Below, piece after piece: positions 29,384-38,682 of a stretch of 64,000 nt of DNA. The stretch is from Microbacterium gorillae (GTDB lineage: Bacteria; Actinomycetota; Actinomycetes; Actinomycetales; Microbacteriaceae). The stretch spans positions 248,001 through 312,000 of the forward strand of contig NZ_LN648874.1 of NCBI RefSeq assembly GCF_000826185.2, in the 5' to 3' direction. The notes beneath the pieces are model-generated. The model was not told where the DNA came from, ran no database searches, and saw only the letters and a program-made list of their open reading frames with translations. Within the stretch, counting starts at the first letter, position 1. Every line of letters starts with the position of its first letter. A program made the position numbers and the translations under genes.

Positions 29384-30931
29384 ATGTCGATCAACACGCG
29401 CGCACTCCGAGCCCCCGGCGGTGACGGGCGCGTCACCTGGCGGGGCTGGATGGCACTCGTGGTGCTCATGCTCCCGGTGCTGCTGGTGTCCGTTGACAAC
29501 ACGGTCCTGACGTTCGCGCTCCCGGACATCGCTCAGGCCCTCCGTCCCACGAGCATCGAACAGCTCTGGATCGTGGACGCCTATTCGCTCGTCCTGGCCG
29601 CTCTTCTGGTCACGATGGGAACGCTCGGCGACCGGTTCGGACGTCGTCGTCTGCTGCTGATCGGCGCGACGGGCTTCACCGCCGTCTCCGTGCTCGCCGC
29701 GTTCGCCCCGACGGCCGCTCTGCTGATCGCCGCCCGCGCGGCGCTCGGCGTCTTCGGTGCGATGCTGATGCCGTCCACGCTGTCCCTGATCCGGACGATC
29801 TTCATGGACGACACCCAGCGTCGCCTGGCCATCGCGATCTGGGCGTCCGGATTCTCCGCGGGGGGAGCGCTCGGGCCGATCGTCGGCGGCTTCCTGCTCG
29901 AGCACTTCGCGTGGGGCTCCGTCTTCCTGATGGCCGTCCCGGTGATGATCCCGCTGCTCGTGTTCGCGCCGATGCTCGTGCCGGAGACGCGGGACCCTAA
30001 CCCGGGCCGGATCGATCCCGTCAGCATCGTCCTGTCCATCGCTGCGATGACACCGTTCGTGTACGGCATCAAGGAGCTCGCCGTTGAGGGGCCGCTGAGT
30101 CTCGCACCGGTGTGGTTCGTCGTCGGCATCGTGTTCGGCGTCCTGTTCGTGCGCCGCCAGCTCCGGGCCCGCGAACCGATGCTGGACGTGAAACTGTTCG
30201 CCAACCCGCGATTCAGCGGGTCGGTGCTCGTGAACCTGCTCAGCGTCTTCGGCCTGATCGGGTTCCTCTTCTTCGCCTCGCAGCACCTGCAGCTGATCCT
30301 CGGCCTGAGCCCGATGCAGTCCGGCCTCGCCCTGCTGCCCGGCCTCGTCGTGATGATCATCGCGGGCCTCGCGGTCGTCCCGATCGCCCGCCACGTCGCG
30401 CCGCGGGTGATCGTCCCGATCGCGCTGGCGTTCTCCGTGATCGGCTTCGTCCTCTCCGCGGTGTCCGCGCAGGACGGCGCTCTCGGCACGCTGATCGCGG
30501 CGTTCGTCGCGCTCGGCCTCGGGATCGGCGCAGCGGAGACGATCTCCAACGACCTGATCCTCGCGTTCGCTCCGCCCGCGAAGGCCGGGGCCGCATCCGC
30601 CGTCTCCGAGACGGCCTACGAACTCGGCGCGGTCCTCGGCACCGCCGTGCTGGGCAGCGTCCTGACCGCGCTGTACCGGGTGCACCTCGTGGTGCCGTCC
30701 GGGATCGGAGCCGACCAGGCCGCCGCGGCCCACGAAACCCTCGCCGGCGCGATGGTGACCGCGGACGAGATCGGCGGGACGCTCGGGGAGCAGCTGCGGG
30801 ACGCGGCGGCCCACGCGTTCGACTCCGGAGTGCTCGTCACGGGCCTCATCGGGGCCGGACTCATCGTGATCGCGGGCGTCATCGCGGCCACTACGCTGGG
30901 AGGACGGTCCGCCTCGTCCGCCGCGGACTGA
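29384..30931 (+). CDS. DHA2-family (14-TM) MFS multidrug transporter
   Basis: A 515-residue proton antiporter of the EmrB/QacA type. LLVSVDNTVLTFALPDIAQALRP with the DHA2 Asp in helix 1, IVDAYSLVLAALLVTMGTLGDRFGRRRLLLIG (motif A) and ASGFSAGGALGPIVGGFLLEHFAWGSVFLMAVPV (motif C) are clear; about 14 membrane segments. ATG after GAGGAAG. Controlled by the divergent TetR through the operator over its -10. Resembles SmvA/LfrA-like efflux pumps. Confidence 0.92.
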   Translation: MSINTRALRAPGGDGRVTWRGWMALVVLMLPVLLVSVDNTVLTFALPDIAQALRPTSIEQLWIVDAYSLVLAALLVTMGTLGDRFGRRRLLLIGATGFTAVSVLAAFAPTAALLIAARAALGVFGAMLMPSTLSLIRTIFMDDTQRRLAIAIWASGFSAGGALGPIVGGFLLEHFAWGSVFLMAVPVMIPLLVFAPMLVPETRDPNPGRIDPVSIVLSIAAMTPFVYGIKELAVEGPLSLAPVWFVVGIVFGVLFVRRQLRAREPMLDVKLFANPRFSGSVLVNLLSVFGLIGFLFFASQHLQLILGLSPMQSGLALLPGLVVMIIAGLAVVPIARHVAPRVIVPIALAFSVIGFVLSAVSAQDGALGTLIAAFVALGLGIGAAETISNDLILAFAPPAKAGAASAVSETAYELGAVLGTAVLGSVLTALYRVHLVVPSGIGADQAAAAHETLAGAMVTADEIGGTLGEQLRDAAAHAFDSGVLVTGLIGAGLIVIAGVIAATTLGGRSASSAAD

Positions 30932-30946
30932 CAACGAAGGAGTGCC

Positions 30947-31999
30947 ATGTCGCGTGTCGTGAAGCTGGCCGTCATCCCCGGTGACGGCATCGGCCCGGAG
31001 GTCGTCGCCGAGGCGGAGAAGGTGCTCGCCGCGGTCACCGCGAACAGCGACGTGACATTCGAGCGCACCCCGTTCTCGCTCGGCGCGGCACGTTACCTCG
31101 AGACCGGCGACACACTCACGGACGCTGACCTCGCCGCGATCGCCGAGCACGACGCGATTCTGCTCGGCGCCGTCGGCGGCGTACCGGGCGACCCGGCGCT
31201 GAAGGACGCCAACATCGAGCGTGGTCTGCTGCTGAAGCTCCGCTTCGAGCTCGACCACTACGTGAACCTCCGTCCGTCGCGGCTGTACCCGAACTCGTCC
31301 TCGCCGCTGGCCGAGCCCGGCGAGATCGACTTCGTCGTCGTGCGTGAAGGCACCGAGGGGCCGTACGTGGGCAACGGCGGCGCGATCCGCCGCGGCACGG
31401 CGCACGAGATCGCCAACGAGGTCAGCGTCAACACCGCCTACGGTGTCGAGCGCGTCGTCCGCTACGCCTTCGAGCTCGCGCAGAAGCGCCGCCACAAGCT
31501 GACGCTGGTGCACAAGACGAACGTCCTGGTGCACGCCGGTGGCATGTGGCAGCGCATCGTGAACGCCGTGGCCGAGGAGTTCCCGGAGGTCGCAGTAGAC
31601 TACCTGCACGTCGATGCCGCGACGATCTTCCTGGTCACGAACCCTTCGCGCTTCGACGTCATCGTCACCGACAACCTGTTCGGTGACATCCTCACCGATC
31701 TGGCTGGGGCCGTCACCGGCGGCATCGGCCTCGCCGCCTCCGGAAACATCAACCCGGACGGCGCGTTCCCGTCGATGTTCGAGCCCGTGCACGGTTCGGC
31801 GCCGGACATCGCCGGCCAGCAGAAGGCAGACCCCACGGCTGCGATCGGTTCCGTCGCCCTCCTGCTCGATCACCTGGGGCTGGAGGACGAGGCGCGTCGC
31901 GTCCACGACGCCATCGAGGCCGACGTCGCCGAACGAGGCGACACGGTCCGCACCACCACGCAGATCGGCGACGCGATCGCGGCGCGGGTTCAGGCGTAA
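30947..31999 (+). CDS. leuB: 3-isopropylmalate dehydrogenase
   Basis: A 350-residue beta-decarboxylating dehydrogenase of leucine synthesis. [109 protein letters not shown] and [13 protein letters not shown] are diagnostic; the short actinobacterial form. AAGGAG precedes the ATG; it follows the MFS gene by 15 bases and leads into ilvE. Confidence 0.95.
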   Translation: MSRVVKLAVIPGDGIGPEVVAEAEKVLAAVTANSDVTFERTPFSLGAARYLETGDTLTDADLAAIAEHDAILLGAVGGVPGDPALKDANIERGLLLKLRFELDHYVNLRPSRLYPNSSSPLAEPGEIDFVVVREGTEGPYVGNGGAIRRGTAHEIANEVSVNTAYGVERVVRYAFELAQKRRHKLTLVHKTNVLVHAGGMWQRIVNAVAEEFPEVAVDYLHVDAATIFLVTNPSRFDVIVTDNLFGDILTDLAGAVTGGIGLAASGNINPDGAFPSMFEPVHGSAPDIAGQQKADPTAAIGSVALLLDHLGLEDEARRVHDAIEADVAERGDTVRTTTQIGDAIAARVQA

Positions 32000-32051
32000 T
32001 CTGGTCCCGCGCGACAACGCCGTTCCGACACAAACTCACCCAGGATGTGAC

Positions 32052-33131
32052 ATGACCGATACCTCCACGCTCGAGTTCCAGGTGACCCGCAATCTCGCGG
32101 CGAAGACCGATGCTCAGCGAGACGAGATCCTCGCCAACCCCGGCTTCGGGCAGTACTTCACCGACCACATGGTCGATGTCTGCTGGTCCGAGAACGGTGG
32201 CTGGCACCGCCCGCGCGTGCAGCCCTATGGCCCGATCTCGCTCGACCCGGCGGCCTCCGTCCTGCACTACGGTCAGGAGATCTTCGAGGGCATCAAGGCC
32301 TACCGGCACGCCGACGGTTCGGTGCACACGTTCCGCCCGCTGGAGAACGCTCACCGGCTGCAGCGCTCGGCTCGCCGGATGGCGCTGCCGGAGTTGCCGG
32401 AGGAGATCTTCGTCCAGTCGCTGCGGGAGCTCATCGCGCAGGACGTCGCGTGGGTGCCGTCCGGTGCCGACCAGTCGCTGTACTTCCGTCCGTTCATGTT
32501 CGCCAAGGAGGCCTTCCTCGGTGTCCGTCCGGCGAAGAAGGTGGCGTACTACCTCATCGCCTCTCCCGCCGGGGCGTACTTCGCCGGTGGCGTGAAGCCG
32601 GTCAGCATCTGGCTGAGCGAGGACTACGCCCGCGCAGGCAAGGGCGGCACCGGGGCCGCGAAGACCGGTGGCAACTACGCCTCCAGCCTGATCGCTCAGG
32701 CCGAGGCCGCCGAGCACGGTTGCGACCAGGTCGTCTTCCTCCGCGACGGCAACGTCGAGGAGCTCGGCGGCATGAACGTCGTCTTCGTCATGAAGGACGG
32801 CACGATCGTCACGCCCGAGTCGGACTCGATCCTGCAGGGCATCACGCGCGACTCGATCCTGCAGCTCGCCGCGGATCGCGGTCACACGGTGGAGCGCCGC
32901 GCCATCTCACTGCAGGAGTGGCGCGATGGGGTCGCCAACGGCGACATCGTCGAGGTGTTCGCATGCGGCACCGCCGCCGTGCTGAGCCCGATCGGCGTGC
33001 TCAAGGGCGAAGGCTTCGAGGACGTGCAGCCGCTCGGCGAGCTGGCCGCGTCCCTGCGCCAGGAGCTGACCGACATCCAGTACGGCCGCGCCGAGGACAA
33101 GCACAACTGGCTCGTCCGCCTCTCCGACTGA
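32052..33131 (+). CDS. ilvE: Branched-chain amino acid aminotransferase
   Basis: A 359-residue fold IV PLP aminotransferase. FTDHMVDVCWSENGGWHRPRVQPYGPISLDPAASVLHYGQEIFEGIKAYRHADGS, YFRPFMFAKEAFLGVRPA, KTGGNYASSL with the PLP Lys, and EELGGMNVVFVMKDGTIVTP are typical of the BCAT group IIA. It makes Val, Leu and Ile from the 2-oxoacids. The ATG at 32052 follows AGGATGTGAC, a moderate ribosome site. Functionally linked with leuB and the distant ilvBNC. Confidence 0.95.
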   Translation: MTDTSTLEFQVTRNLAAKTDAQRDEILANPGFGQYFTDHMVDVCWSENGGWHRPRVQPYGPISLDPAASVLHYGQEIFEGIKAYRHADGSVHTFRPLENAHRLQRSARRMALPELPEEIFVQSLRELIAQDVAWVPSGADQSLYFRPFMFAKEAFLGVRPAKKVAYYLIASPAGAYFAGGVKPVSIWLSEDYARAGKGGTGAAKTGGNYASSLIAQAEAAEHGCDQVVFLRDGNVEELGGMNVVFVMKDGTIVTPESDSILQGITRDSILQLAADRGHTVERRAISLQEWRDGVANGDIVEVFACGTAAVLSPIGVLKGEGFEDVQPLGELAASLRQELTDIQYGRAEDKHNWLVRLSD

Positions 33132-33142
33132 CCCACCCCCGC

Positions 33143-33209
33143 CGAAACACCCAAGCACGTCCGAGACCCCGCGCGGTGCGGGGTGTTTCGGACGTGCTTG
33201 GGTGTTTCG
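33143..33209. terminator. long hairpin terminator between ilvE and DUF3533 gene
   Basis: Two nearly complementary arms of about 30 bases: 33143-33172 (beginning CGAAACACCCAAGCACGTCC) and 33178-33209, differing by one short bulge (GAGA versus GTTTC). Convergent genes flank it, so it likely stops both transcripts. Unusually long for a terminator. Confidence 0.75.
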
Positions 33210-33211
33210 CG

Positions 33212-35386
33212 TCAGAGGGCGGCGGGCTCGGGAGCGGCGGCGGCGACGGCGGCCTCGTGCTCGGCGCGGGAGAGCAGGAAGTGCGGCTCCTTGATCGTCT
33301 CGGTCTCGGTCCGGACCGGCTTGATCAGGTCGATGACGCTCACCACGATGAACGAGGCGATCGCCCACAGTGCCAGGACGAGCAGGTGGATCGCGATTCC
33401 GGCGCCGTCGAAGTAGAGGATCGCGCGGATGGACTCCACCGCCGCCGGCATCGGTAGCACGTCGTGCAACCACCGGAAGGCTTCCGGTTCCATGTAGATG
33501 GACAGCGCGCCGTTGGAGGAGGGCACACCGAGGAACATCATGACCCCGACGACGGGGATCACCGCGAGCAGACCGAGCAGTCGCTCCAGGATCGTCGTGA
33601 ACATGGCGACGGCGAAGATCGCCAGTGTCCCGGTGCCGAACAGCTGCCAGAAATGTCCGTCCACCGCGCCCGTGATCGGGTCGGCGATCAGCCAGATGAC
33701 CGTGGACATGAACGGCGCGTACACGGCCAGGATCGGGACGAGGCGCCGGAGCGGGCGCGACGAGGGTGCCGCGTTCGCCGAGACCACGATGATCATGAAT
33801 CCGGCGAGGATCCACCCCATGCCGACGTACATGCTCACCGTGCCGTTGCTGTCGTCCTTCGGAAGCGGTGCGACGTCCTCGGCGGCCACCGGCAGGTTCT
33901 GCGCGGCGGCGACCTGCGTGAACACCCGCGTCACCACCATCGCTGCGGGGTTGCCGCCGGCCTGATTCGTGATGACCGTCGCGGACGGGTTCTCCTGTGA
34001 CGGCAGGACGAATGCGCCGACGACCGTGCGGTCGCTCACGAGATCGCGAGCTTCGTCCGCGTCATCGAGCACCGTGTAGACGAACATGTCCGGCATCTGC
34101 TCGTCCAGGGCGTCCGCAGTCTGCTGCGCTTGCTCTTCGGTCGCGCCGACGACGGCGACGGGCATGTCGCGCGGTACGGGGGAGTGCATCGCCCCGAGCA
34201 TGACCGAGATCATCATGGCGACCATCAGGAACGGGAACAGGAACAGCGGCACCGCGTGCCAGAACTTGGACGTGGGACGTCGACCGCCGTGCAGGGACGG
34301 CATGTTCACCAGCATGGGCGGAGGCGTGGGGTTCTTGCGGCGCTTCAGGGCGTCGAAGGCGAGTGTTGCGCCGAGGCCGACCAGCGAGCCGATGCCGAGC
34401 ACCAGGAGATGCGGCCAGACCCCCGCCCCATCGAAGTAGAGCACCGACCGCATGGACTCACCGATCGCGGGGGTCGGCAGGAATCCGTGCAGGAACTGGT
34501 AGAAGCCGGGCATCGTGTGCACGGACATCGCCATGTTCGAAGCGGGCATTCCCAGCACCATCAGGAACAGCATGCCGACGATCACCGCCATCGGCCCGAA
34601 CAGTCGTGTGAAGAACAGCTGCACGCTGCCGATCGCGAACACCCCGAGCCAGGCGATCCCCATCACCGCGCCGGCATCCGCGCCGTCGACGATGCCGAGG
34701 ATCGGCCCGGTCACGGTCCAGACGGTCGCCGCGACGACGGCGGCCCAGGCCGCCACCAGCGGCACCGCGCGACGGAAGCGCAGCAGGCGAGGTGCGTACG
34801 AGACGAGCACGCTGAAGGGCAGATACCCCGCCATCGCCAACGCGGTGGCGAGGAACATCGCGCCCATCCCGGAGGCGTCGCCGTCCGGCAGCGGAACGAG
34901 GTCTTCGCTGGTGAGCGTGAGGCCGGACGCCACGGCCTCCGGCGCGACGAGGGACGTCACGACGCTGACCTGAGACGCCCCGGCGGCGGAGGCGGTGTAC
35001 AGCGTTGCGGTCGTGCCGTCCACGACGACGGCTCCGGACACCTCCCGATCCACGACCTGCTGCCGGGCGAGCGCCGCGGAATCGGCGACGGACATCGCCA
35101 CCGCGTCCGGATCGGCGTCGGTCAGTGCGTCGGCGAAGGCCTGCGCGTCCGATCCGGCGACGACGATCGGCATGTGGTGGGGGGTGGGGTTGTGCATCGT
35201 GCCGAGATAGCCGGTGATCATCATCCCGACCATGATGAGCGGCATCGCGAACATGGCAACGTACCGACCGATCGTCTCGGCGCGCGCCCTTTTGCGCACG
35301 GCGTCGGCGTCCGCTCGCGCCTGCCGACGGTCCGGGATGGGCGCCTCGACCGGCTGGGCATCGGTCGGGGAAGTGGGTGTCGTCAC
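33212..35386 (-). CDS. Internally duplicated DUF3533/YhgE-Pip-like membrane protein
   Basis: A 724-residue protein made of two similar halves. Each has an N-terminal membrane helix (MFAMPLIMVGMMITGYLG / FLFPFLMVAMMISVMLG), an extracytoplasmic domain starting MHNPTPHHMPIVVAG / MHSPVPRDMPVAVVG, and about five membrane helices ending in NMAMSVHTMPGFYQFLHGFLP / GALSIYMEPEAFRWLHDVLP and YFDGAG followed by I/V-x-x-HLLVL. It is related to ABC-2/YhgE-like permeases, perhaps an exporter or cell-envelope factor. GTG at 35386 has GCAGGAG upstream; the longer TTG frame is rejected. Divergent from its TetR. Confidence 0.8.
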   Translation of the reverse strand: MTTPTSPTDAQPVEAPIPDRRQARADADAVRKRARAETIGRYVAMFAMPLIMVGMMITGYLGTMHNPTPHHMPIVVAGSDAQAFADALTDADPDAVAMSVADSAALARQQVVDREVSGAVVVDGTTATLYTASAAGASQVSVVTSLVAPEAVASGLTLTSEDLVPLPDGDASGMGAMFLATALAMAGYLPFSVLVSYAPRLLRFRRAVPLVAAWAAVVAATVWTVTGPILGIVDGADAGAVMGIAWLGVFAIGSVQLFFTRLFGPMAVIVGMLFLMVLGMPASNMAMSVHTMPGFYQFLHGFLPTPAIGESMRSVLYFDGAGVWPHLLVLGIGSLVGLGATLAFDALKRRKNPTPPPMLVNMPSLHGGRRPTSKFWHAVPLFLFPFLMVAMMISVMLGAMHSPVPRDMPVAVVGATEEQAQQTADALDEQMPDMFVYTVLDDADEARDLVSDRTVVGAFVLPSQENPSATVITNQAGGNPAAMVVTRVFTQVAAAQNLPVAAEDVAPLPKDDSNGTVSMYVGMGWILAGFMIIVVSANAAPSSRPLRRLVPILAVYAPFMSTVIWLIADPITGAVDGHFWQLFGTGTLAIFAVAMFTTILERLLGLLAVIPVVGVMMFLGVPSSNGALSIYMEPEAFRWLHDVLPMPAAVESIRAILYFDGAGIAIHLLVLALWAIASFIVVSVIDLIKPVRTETETIKEPHFLLSRAEHEAAVAAAAPEPAAL

Positions 35387-35474
35387 GCGAGCTCCTGCGT
35401 CCGCCGACGCCGCGGAGAGCGCAGCGACGGCATGATGGTTGATCTTCAGCAACCAAATTACGCCATGTGACTTA

Positions 35475-35496
35475 AAATCGTCTGAACGGACGATTT
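35475..35496. promoter_or_regulatory. TetR operator
   Basis: AAATCGTC-TGAACG-GACGATTT, perfect 8-bp arms, between the divergent TetR (35546) and membrane protein (35386) genes. Confidence 0.75.
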
Positions 35497-35545
35497 CCCG
35501 GCGCGTTCGGTTTCGCTACCGTTGATCGACGATGACGGGAGCGAG

Positions 35546-36193
35546 ATGACGCAGCACACCGAGCGGACACGCGACGCCCTCCTGCGCTCCGCGGAGGAAC
35601 TCTTCGCCCGCGAAGGGGTTGAGGCGGTCTCGAATCGCCGCATCGCGGAGCACGCCGGGGCCGCGAACCACTCCGCGGTCGCCTACCACTTCGGCTCCCG
35701 CGATGACCTGCTGCGGGCTCTGCTGGAAAGGGACCGCGACCGAATGGCTCTCCGGCGGGACGAACTGGATCGGGAGCTCGGCCGGGGGGCGAGCATGCAT
35801 GACGTCATCACGGCCCGGATCCTGCCCTGGATCGAACTGCTCGCCGAACAGCCGACCCCGAGCTGGCGGGCGCGTTTCCTGGAGCAGGTCAGCGCCCTGC
35901 CGGAGGGAGCCGCTCTGCTGCGCGAGAACGCGATCGCGGCGGCGGGGCTCGACGATCTGCTTGATCGGGACGCGTTCACGGACGTGGACCTGGCCCCGAG
36001 CGTCCGACGTGCGCGCGCCGGCATCGTCGGGGCGATGGTGCTGCGCGCGTGCGCCGAGTACGAGCAGCGTCGCGAGGACGGCACGGCCGAGGGGGACTGG
36101 CTCGCGATGGGCTACTTCCTGATCGACGCGGCGACCGGGCTGGTCACCGCCCCCGCCACCCCGCGCGCCGACTTCGTGCGGTCCCGCCTGTGA
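35546..36193 (+). CDS. TetR-family regulator
   Basis: A 215-residue TetR protein. RTRDALLRSAEELFAREGVEAVSNRRIAEHAGAANHSAVAYHFGSRDDLLRALL is the HTH; the helical ligand domain follows. ATG 35546 has GGGAG at good spacing; the TTG at 35522 is a weaker alternative. It probably represses the divergent duplicated membrane protein and itself through the operator at 35475-35496. Confidence 0.85.
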   Translation: MTQHTERTRDALLRSAEELFAREGVEAVSNRRIAEHAGAANHSAVAYHFGSRDDLLRALLERDRDRMALRRDELDRELGRGASMHDVITARILPWIELLAEQPTPSWRARFLEQVSALPEGAALLRENAIAAAGLDDLLDRDAFTDVDLAPSVRRARAGIVGAMVLRACAEYEQRREDGTAEGDWLAMGYFLIDAATGLVTAPATPRADFVRSRL

Positions 36194-36253
36194 CCCCACG
36201 TCGGTTTCGCGGCAGGGCTGATCAGGTCCGGAGGCCGGCGATAGGCTGAGCGG

Positions 36254-37024
36254 GTGAGGATCGCACGCTTCAGCCACCAGGACGCCATCAAGTACGGCAT
36301 CGTCGACGACACCGATCTCGTGGTGCTCGCCGGTGATCCCATGTTCGCCGGTTATGACACGACGGGCGAGCGCGTGCCCCTGGCCGATGCGGCCCTGCTG
36401 GCGCCGGTGATCCCGCGGTCGAAGGTCGTCGCGGTCGGGCGGAACTACGTCGATCACGCCGCCGAGTTCGGCAACGACGTGCCGGCCGAACCGCTGCTGT
36501 TCCTCAAGCCGAACACTTCGGTGATCGGCCCGGGCGACGCGATCGTGCGTCCGGTCGCGCTGTCCGAGCGCACCGAGTTCGAGGGCGAGCTCGCCGTCAT
36601 CGTCGGCCGCATCGCGAAGAACGTCCCGGCCGGGCGCGCCCTGGAGTACGTCTTCGGCTACACGATCGCCAACGACGTGACGGCGCGAGACCTGCAGCGC
36701 AGCGACGGTCAGTGGTCCCGCGCGAAGGGATTCGACACGTTCTGCCCGCTCGGCCCCGCGATCGAGACGGAATTCGATCCGACGGTCGGCACCCTGACGA
36801 CGCGCCTGAACGGCGACGTGAAGCAGTCGGCTCCGCTGTCGGACATGGTCCACCGGGTGCCCGAGATCATCGCGTACGCGTCGGCGGCTTTCACGCTGCT
36901 GCCGGGGGACGTCATCCTCACCGGCACGCCGGCTGGTGTCGGCCCGTTCGTTGCGGGGGACGTCGTCGAGGTGGAGATCACCGGGCTGGGAATCTTGCGC
37001 AACACCGCGCGCGACGCGTCGTGA
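36254..37024 (+). CDS. Fumarylacetoacetate hydrolase (FAH) family protein
   Basis: A 256-residue FAH-fold enzyme. KVVAVGRNYVDHAAEFGNDVPAEPLLFLKPNTSVIGPGDAIVRP, EFEGELAVIVG, VFGYTIANDVTARDLQRSDGQWSRAKGFDTFCPLGP and VILTGTPAGVGPF show the metal-binding acids of the acylpyruvase/oxaloacetate decarboxylase-like subgroup. Likely hydrolyses or decarboxylates a 2-oxo diacid. GTG lies 6 bases after TAGGCT (36242-36247), leaderless. Its stop overlaps the MFS start (GTGA). Confidence 0.87.
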   Translation: MRIARFSHQDAIKYGIVDDTDLVVLAGDPMFAGYDTTGERVPLADAALLAPVIPRSKVVAVGRNYVDHAAEFGNDVPAEPLLFLKPNTSVIGPGDAIVRPVALSERTEFEGELAVIVGRIAKNVPAGRALEYVFGYTIANDVTARDLQRSDGQWSRAKGFDTFCPLGPAIETEFDPTVGTLTTRLNGDVKQSAPLSDMVHRVPEIIAYASAAFTLLPGDVILTGTPAGVGPFVAGDVVEVEITGLGILRNTARDAS

Positions 37025-38256
37025 CCGCCCCGGTCGCGCTCGATTACGCGCGCATCCAGCGTCGTACGGTCGGCGTGCTCGCCGCCGGCCAGATCCTCGG
37101 CGGGGTGGCTTTCGGTGCCACCGTCAGCCTCGGCGCCCTGCTGGCGAGGGACATCACCGGCGAGGACGCGCTCAGCGGTTTCGCCACCGCATCCGTGACC
37201 CTGGGGGCGGCGCTGGCCGCCATCCCACTCGCTCGTCTGGCCGCGAAAGCCGGTCGTCGGTTCGCCCTGACCCTCGGCAATCTGCTCGCGCTGATCGGCA
37301 TCAGCATCGTGATCACCGCGGCCGCGCAGTCCGTGTTCGCGCTCTTCATCGTCGGCATCGTGCTGATCGGCATGGGCAACGCCGGGAACCTGCAGTCCCG
37401 CTTCGCCGCGACGGACCTCGCCGAGCCCGCCCGGCGCGGACGTGATCTGTCGGTCGTGGTGTGGGCCACGACGGTCGGCGCGGTCGCCGGTCCGCTGCTG
37501 CTCGGGCCGGGCGAGGCCGTCGGACGTGCTCTGGGCATGCCGGTGCACACCGGCTCATACATCTTCTCCCTGGTCGCGCAGGTCGCGGCATTCCTCCTGT
37601 ACGTGATCGCGCTGCGTCCGGACCCGCTGCGGACCGCGCAGCAGCGTGACGCGACCAGTGGTCCGGCGGCGGTCGCGGACCGCGCCGACCGCCCGCGCGT
37701 GGCCCGTTACGCGATCTTCGCGGTGGCCGCCTCGCACGCGGTGATGGCATCTGTGATGGCGATGACGCCGATCCACCTCCAGCACATGACGCACGGCGAT
37801 GCCACCGTCATCGTCGGCATCACGATCGCCGCTCATGTCGCCGGGATGTACGGCCTCTCACCGGTGTTCGGCTTCATCTCCGACCGCTTCGGGCGGGTGC
37901 GAGTGATCCTGCTCGGGCAGCTGCTGCTCGCCGGCGCCCTCGTATCGGCGTTCATCGGTGGGGACTCGCACGCGGGCGTCCTCGTCGCACTGGTGCTGCT
38001 CGGCCTCGGCTGGAGCGCCGCGACCGTCGCGGGAAGCGCGCTGCTGACGGAGGCCTCGGCCCCGGATCGCCGTCCGAAGCGCCAGGGGCTGTCCGACTCG
38101 CTGATGAGCCTGTGCGCGGCCGTCGGTGCGGTGCTCGCCGGCCTGGTGCTCGCCGCCGTGGAGTACCGGGGCCTGGCGCTCACCGCCCTCGTTCTGGTGG
38201 TCGCCGTGACGGCCCTCTCACCCCTGGCCCTGAAGGTCCGCGACCCCCAGTCCTGA
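37021..38256 (+). CDS. MFS transporter
   Basis: A 411-residue major facilitator, about 12 helices. IPLARLAAKAGRRFALTLGNLLALIG is motif A, GMGNAGNLQSRFAATDLA and FGFISDRFGRVRVILLGQLLLAG the second-half motif. GTG start overlaps the FAH-family gene stop, suggesting coupled expression and perhaps transport of that enzyme's substrate or product. The ligand is unknown. Confidence 0.85.
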   Translation: MTAPVALDYARIQRRTVGVLAAGQILGGVAFGATVSLGALLARDITGEDALSGFATASVTLGAALAAIPLARLAAKAGRRFALTLGNLLALIGISIVITAAAQSVFALFIVGIVLIGMGNAGNLQSRFAATDLAEPARRGRDLSVVVWATTVGAVAGPLLLGPGEAVGRALGMPVHTGSYIFSLVAQVAAFLLYVIALRPDPLRTAQQRDATSGPAAVADRADRPRVARYAIFAVAASHAVMASVMAMTPIHLQHMTHGDATVIVGITIAAHVAGMYGLSPVFGFISDRFGRVRVILLGQLLLAGALVSAFIGGDSHAGVLVALVLLGLGWSAATVAGSALLTEASAPDRRPKRQGLSDSLMSLCAAVGAVLAGLVLAAVEYRGLALTALVLVVAVTALSPLALKVRDPQS

Positions 38257-38300
38257 GACCCGGTGTCCCACTTTCCGTGGGGCATATCGGGACGGGTGAT

Positions 38301-38491
38301 GAACGGAGGGGCGGGAGTACGCTGGGCGCGGGCGCCGCTGCTGGTCGGGCCGGACGGGTGCCGGGCGGGGGGGAGCATGGCGCACGTCCTGGTGGCGGCC
38401 GTCCCGTTCGCCGGTCACGCCCCACCGGCCGCGGGGGTCGCGGCCCGACCCGGGGAAACCGGGCGTCCGGGGACCGCCCACACCCGGGGCC
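38301..38491 (+). repeat. tandem duplication, upstream copy (decayed glycosyltransferase 5' end)
   Basis: 191-base unit repeated at 38492-38682. The first about 120 bases (promoter-proximal region, ribosome site and the first 19 codons) differ by one base; after that this copy diverges strongly and becomes C/G-rich. Its ATG at 38377 encodes MAHVLVAAVPFAGHAPPAAG before reading into the second copy out of gene structure. Both unit ends carry a TGAACG-like word, the probable slippage point. This makes up most of the 311-base gap between MFS and glycosyltransferase. Confidence 0.85.
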
Positions 38492-38682
38492 GAACGGAGG
38501 GGCGGGAGTACGCTGGGCGCGGGCGCCGCTGCTGGTCGGGCCGGACGGGTGCCGGGCGGGGGAGAGCATGGCGCACGTCCTGGTGGCGGCCGTCCCGTTC
38601 GCCGGTCACGCTCGACCGGCCGCGGGCGTCGCGGCCGAACTCGTGAAACGCGGGCTTCGGGTGACCGCCTACACCGGTGAAC
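38492..38682 (+). repeat. tandem duplication, downstream copy (intact gene start)
   Basis: The second 191-base unit. It contains the used ATG at 38568 and the first 38 codons of the glycosyltransferase; it ends at GGTGAACGC in the gene, resembling the GATGAACGG that begins copy 1. Confidence 0.85.

Noticed and set aside
29123..32017. 964-codon open frame on the minus strand
   Set aside because: Antisense to the DHA2 MFS and leuB genes; composition is His/Arg/Asp/Gly-rich shadow protein typical of high-GC opposite frames.
36712..37020. Longer N-terminus for the MFS at 37021
   Set aside because: It would be a frame-shifted read of the FAH gene; the GTGA overlap and a normal transporter start support 37021.
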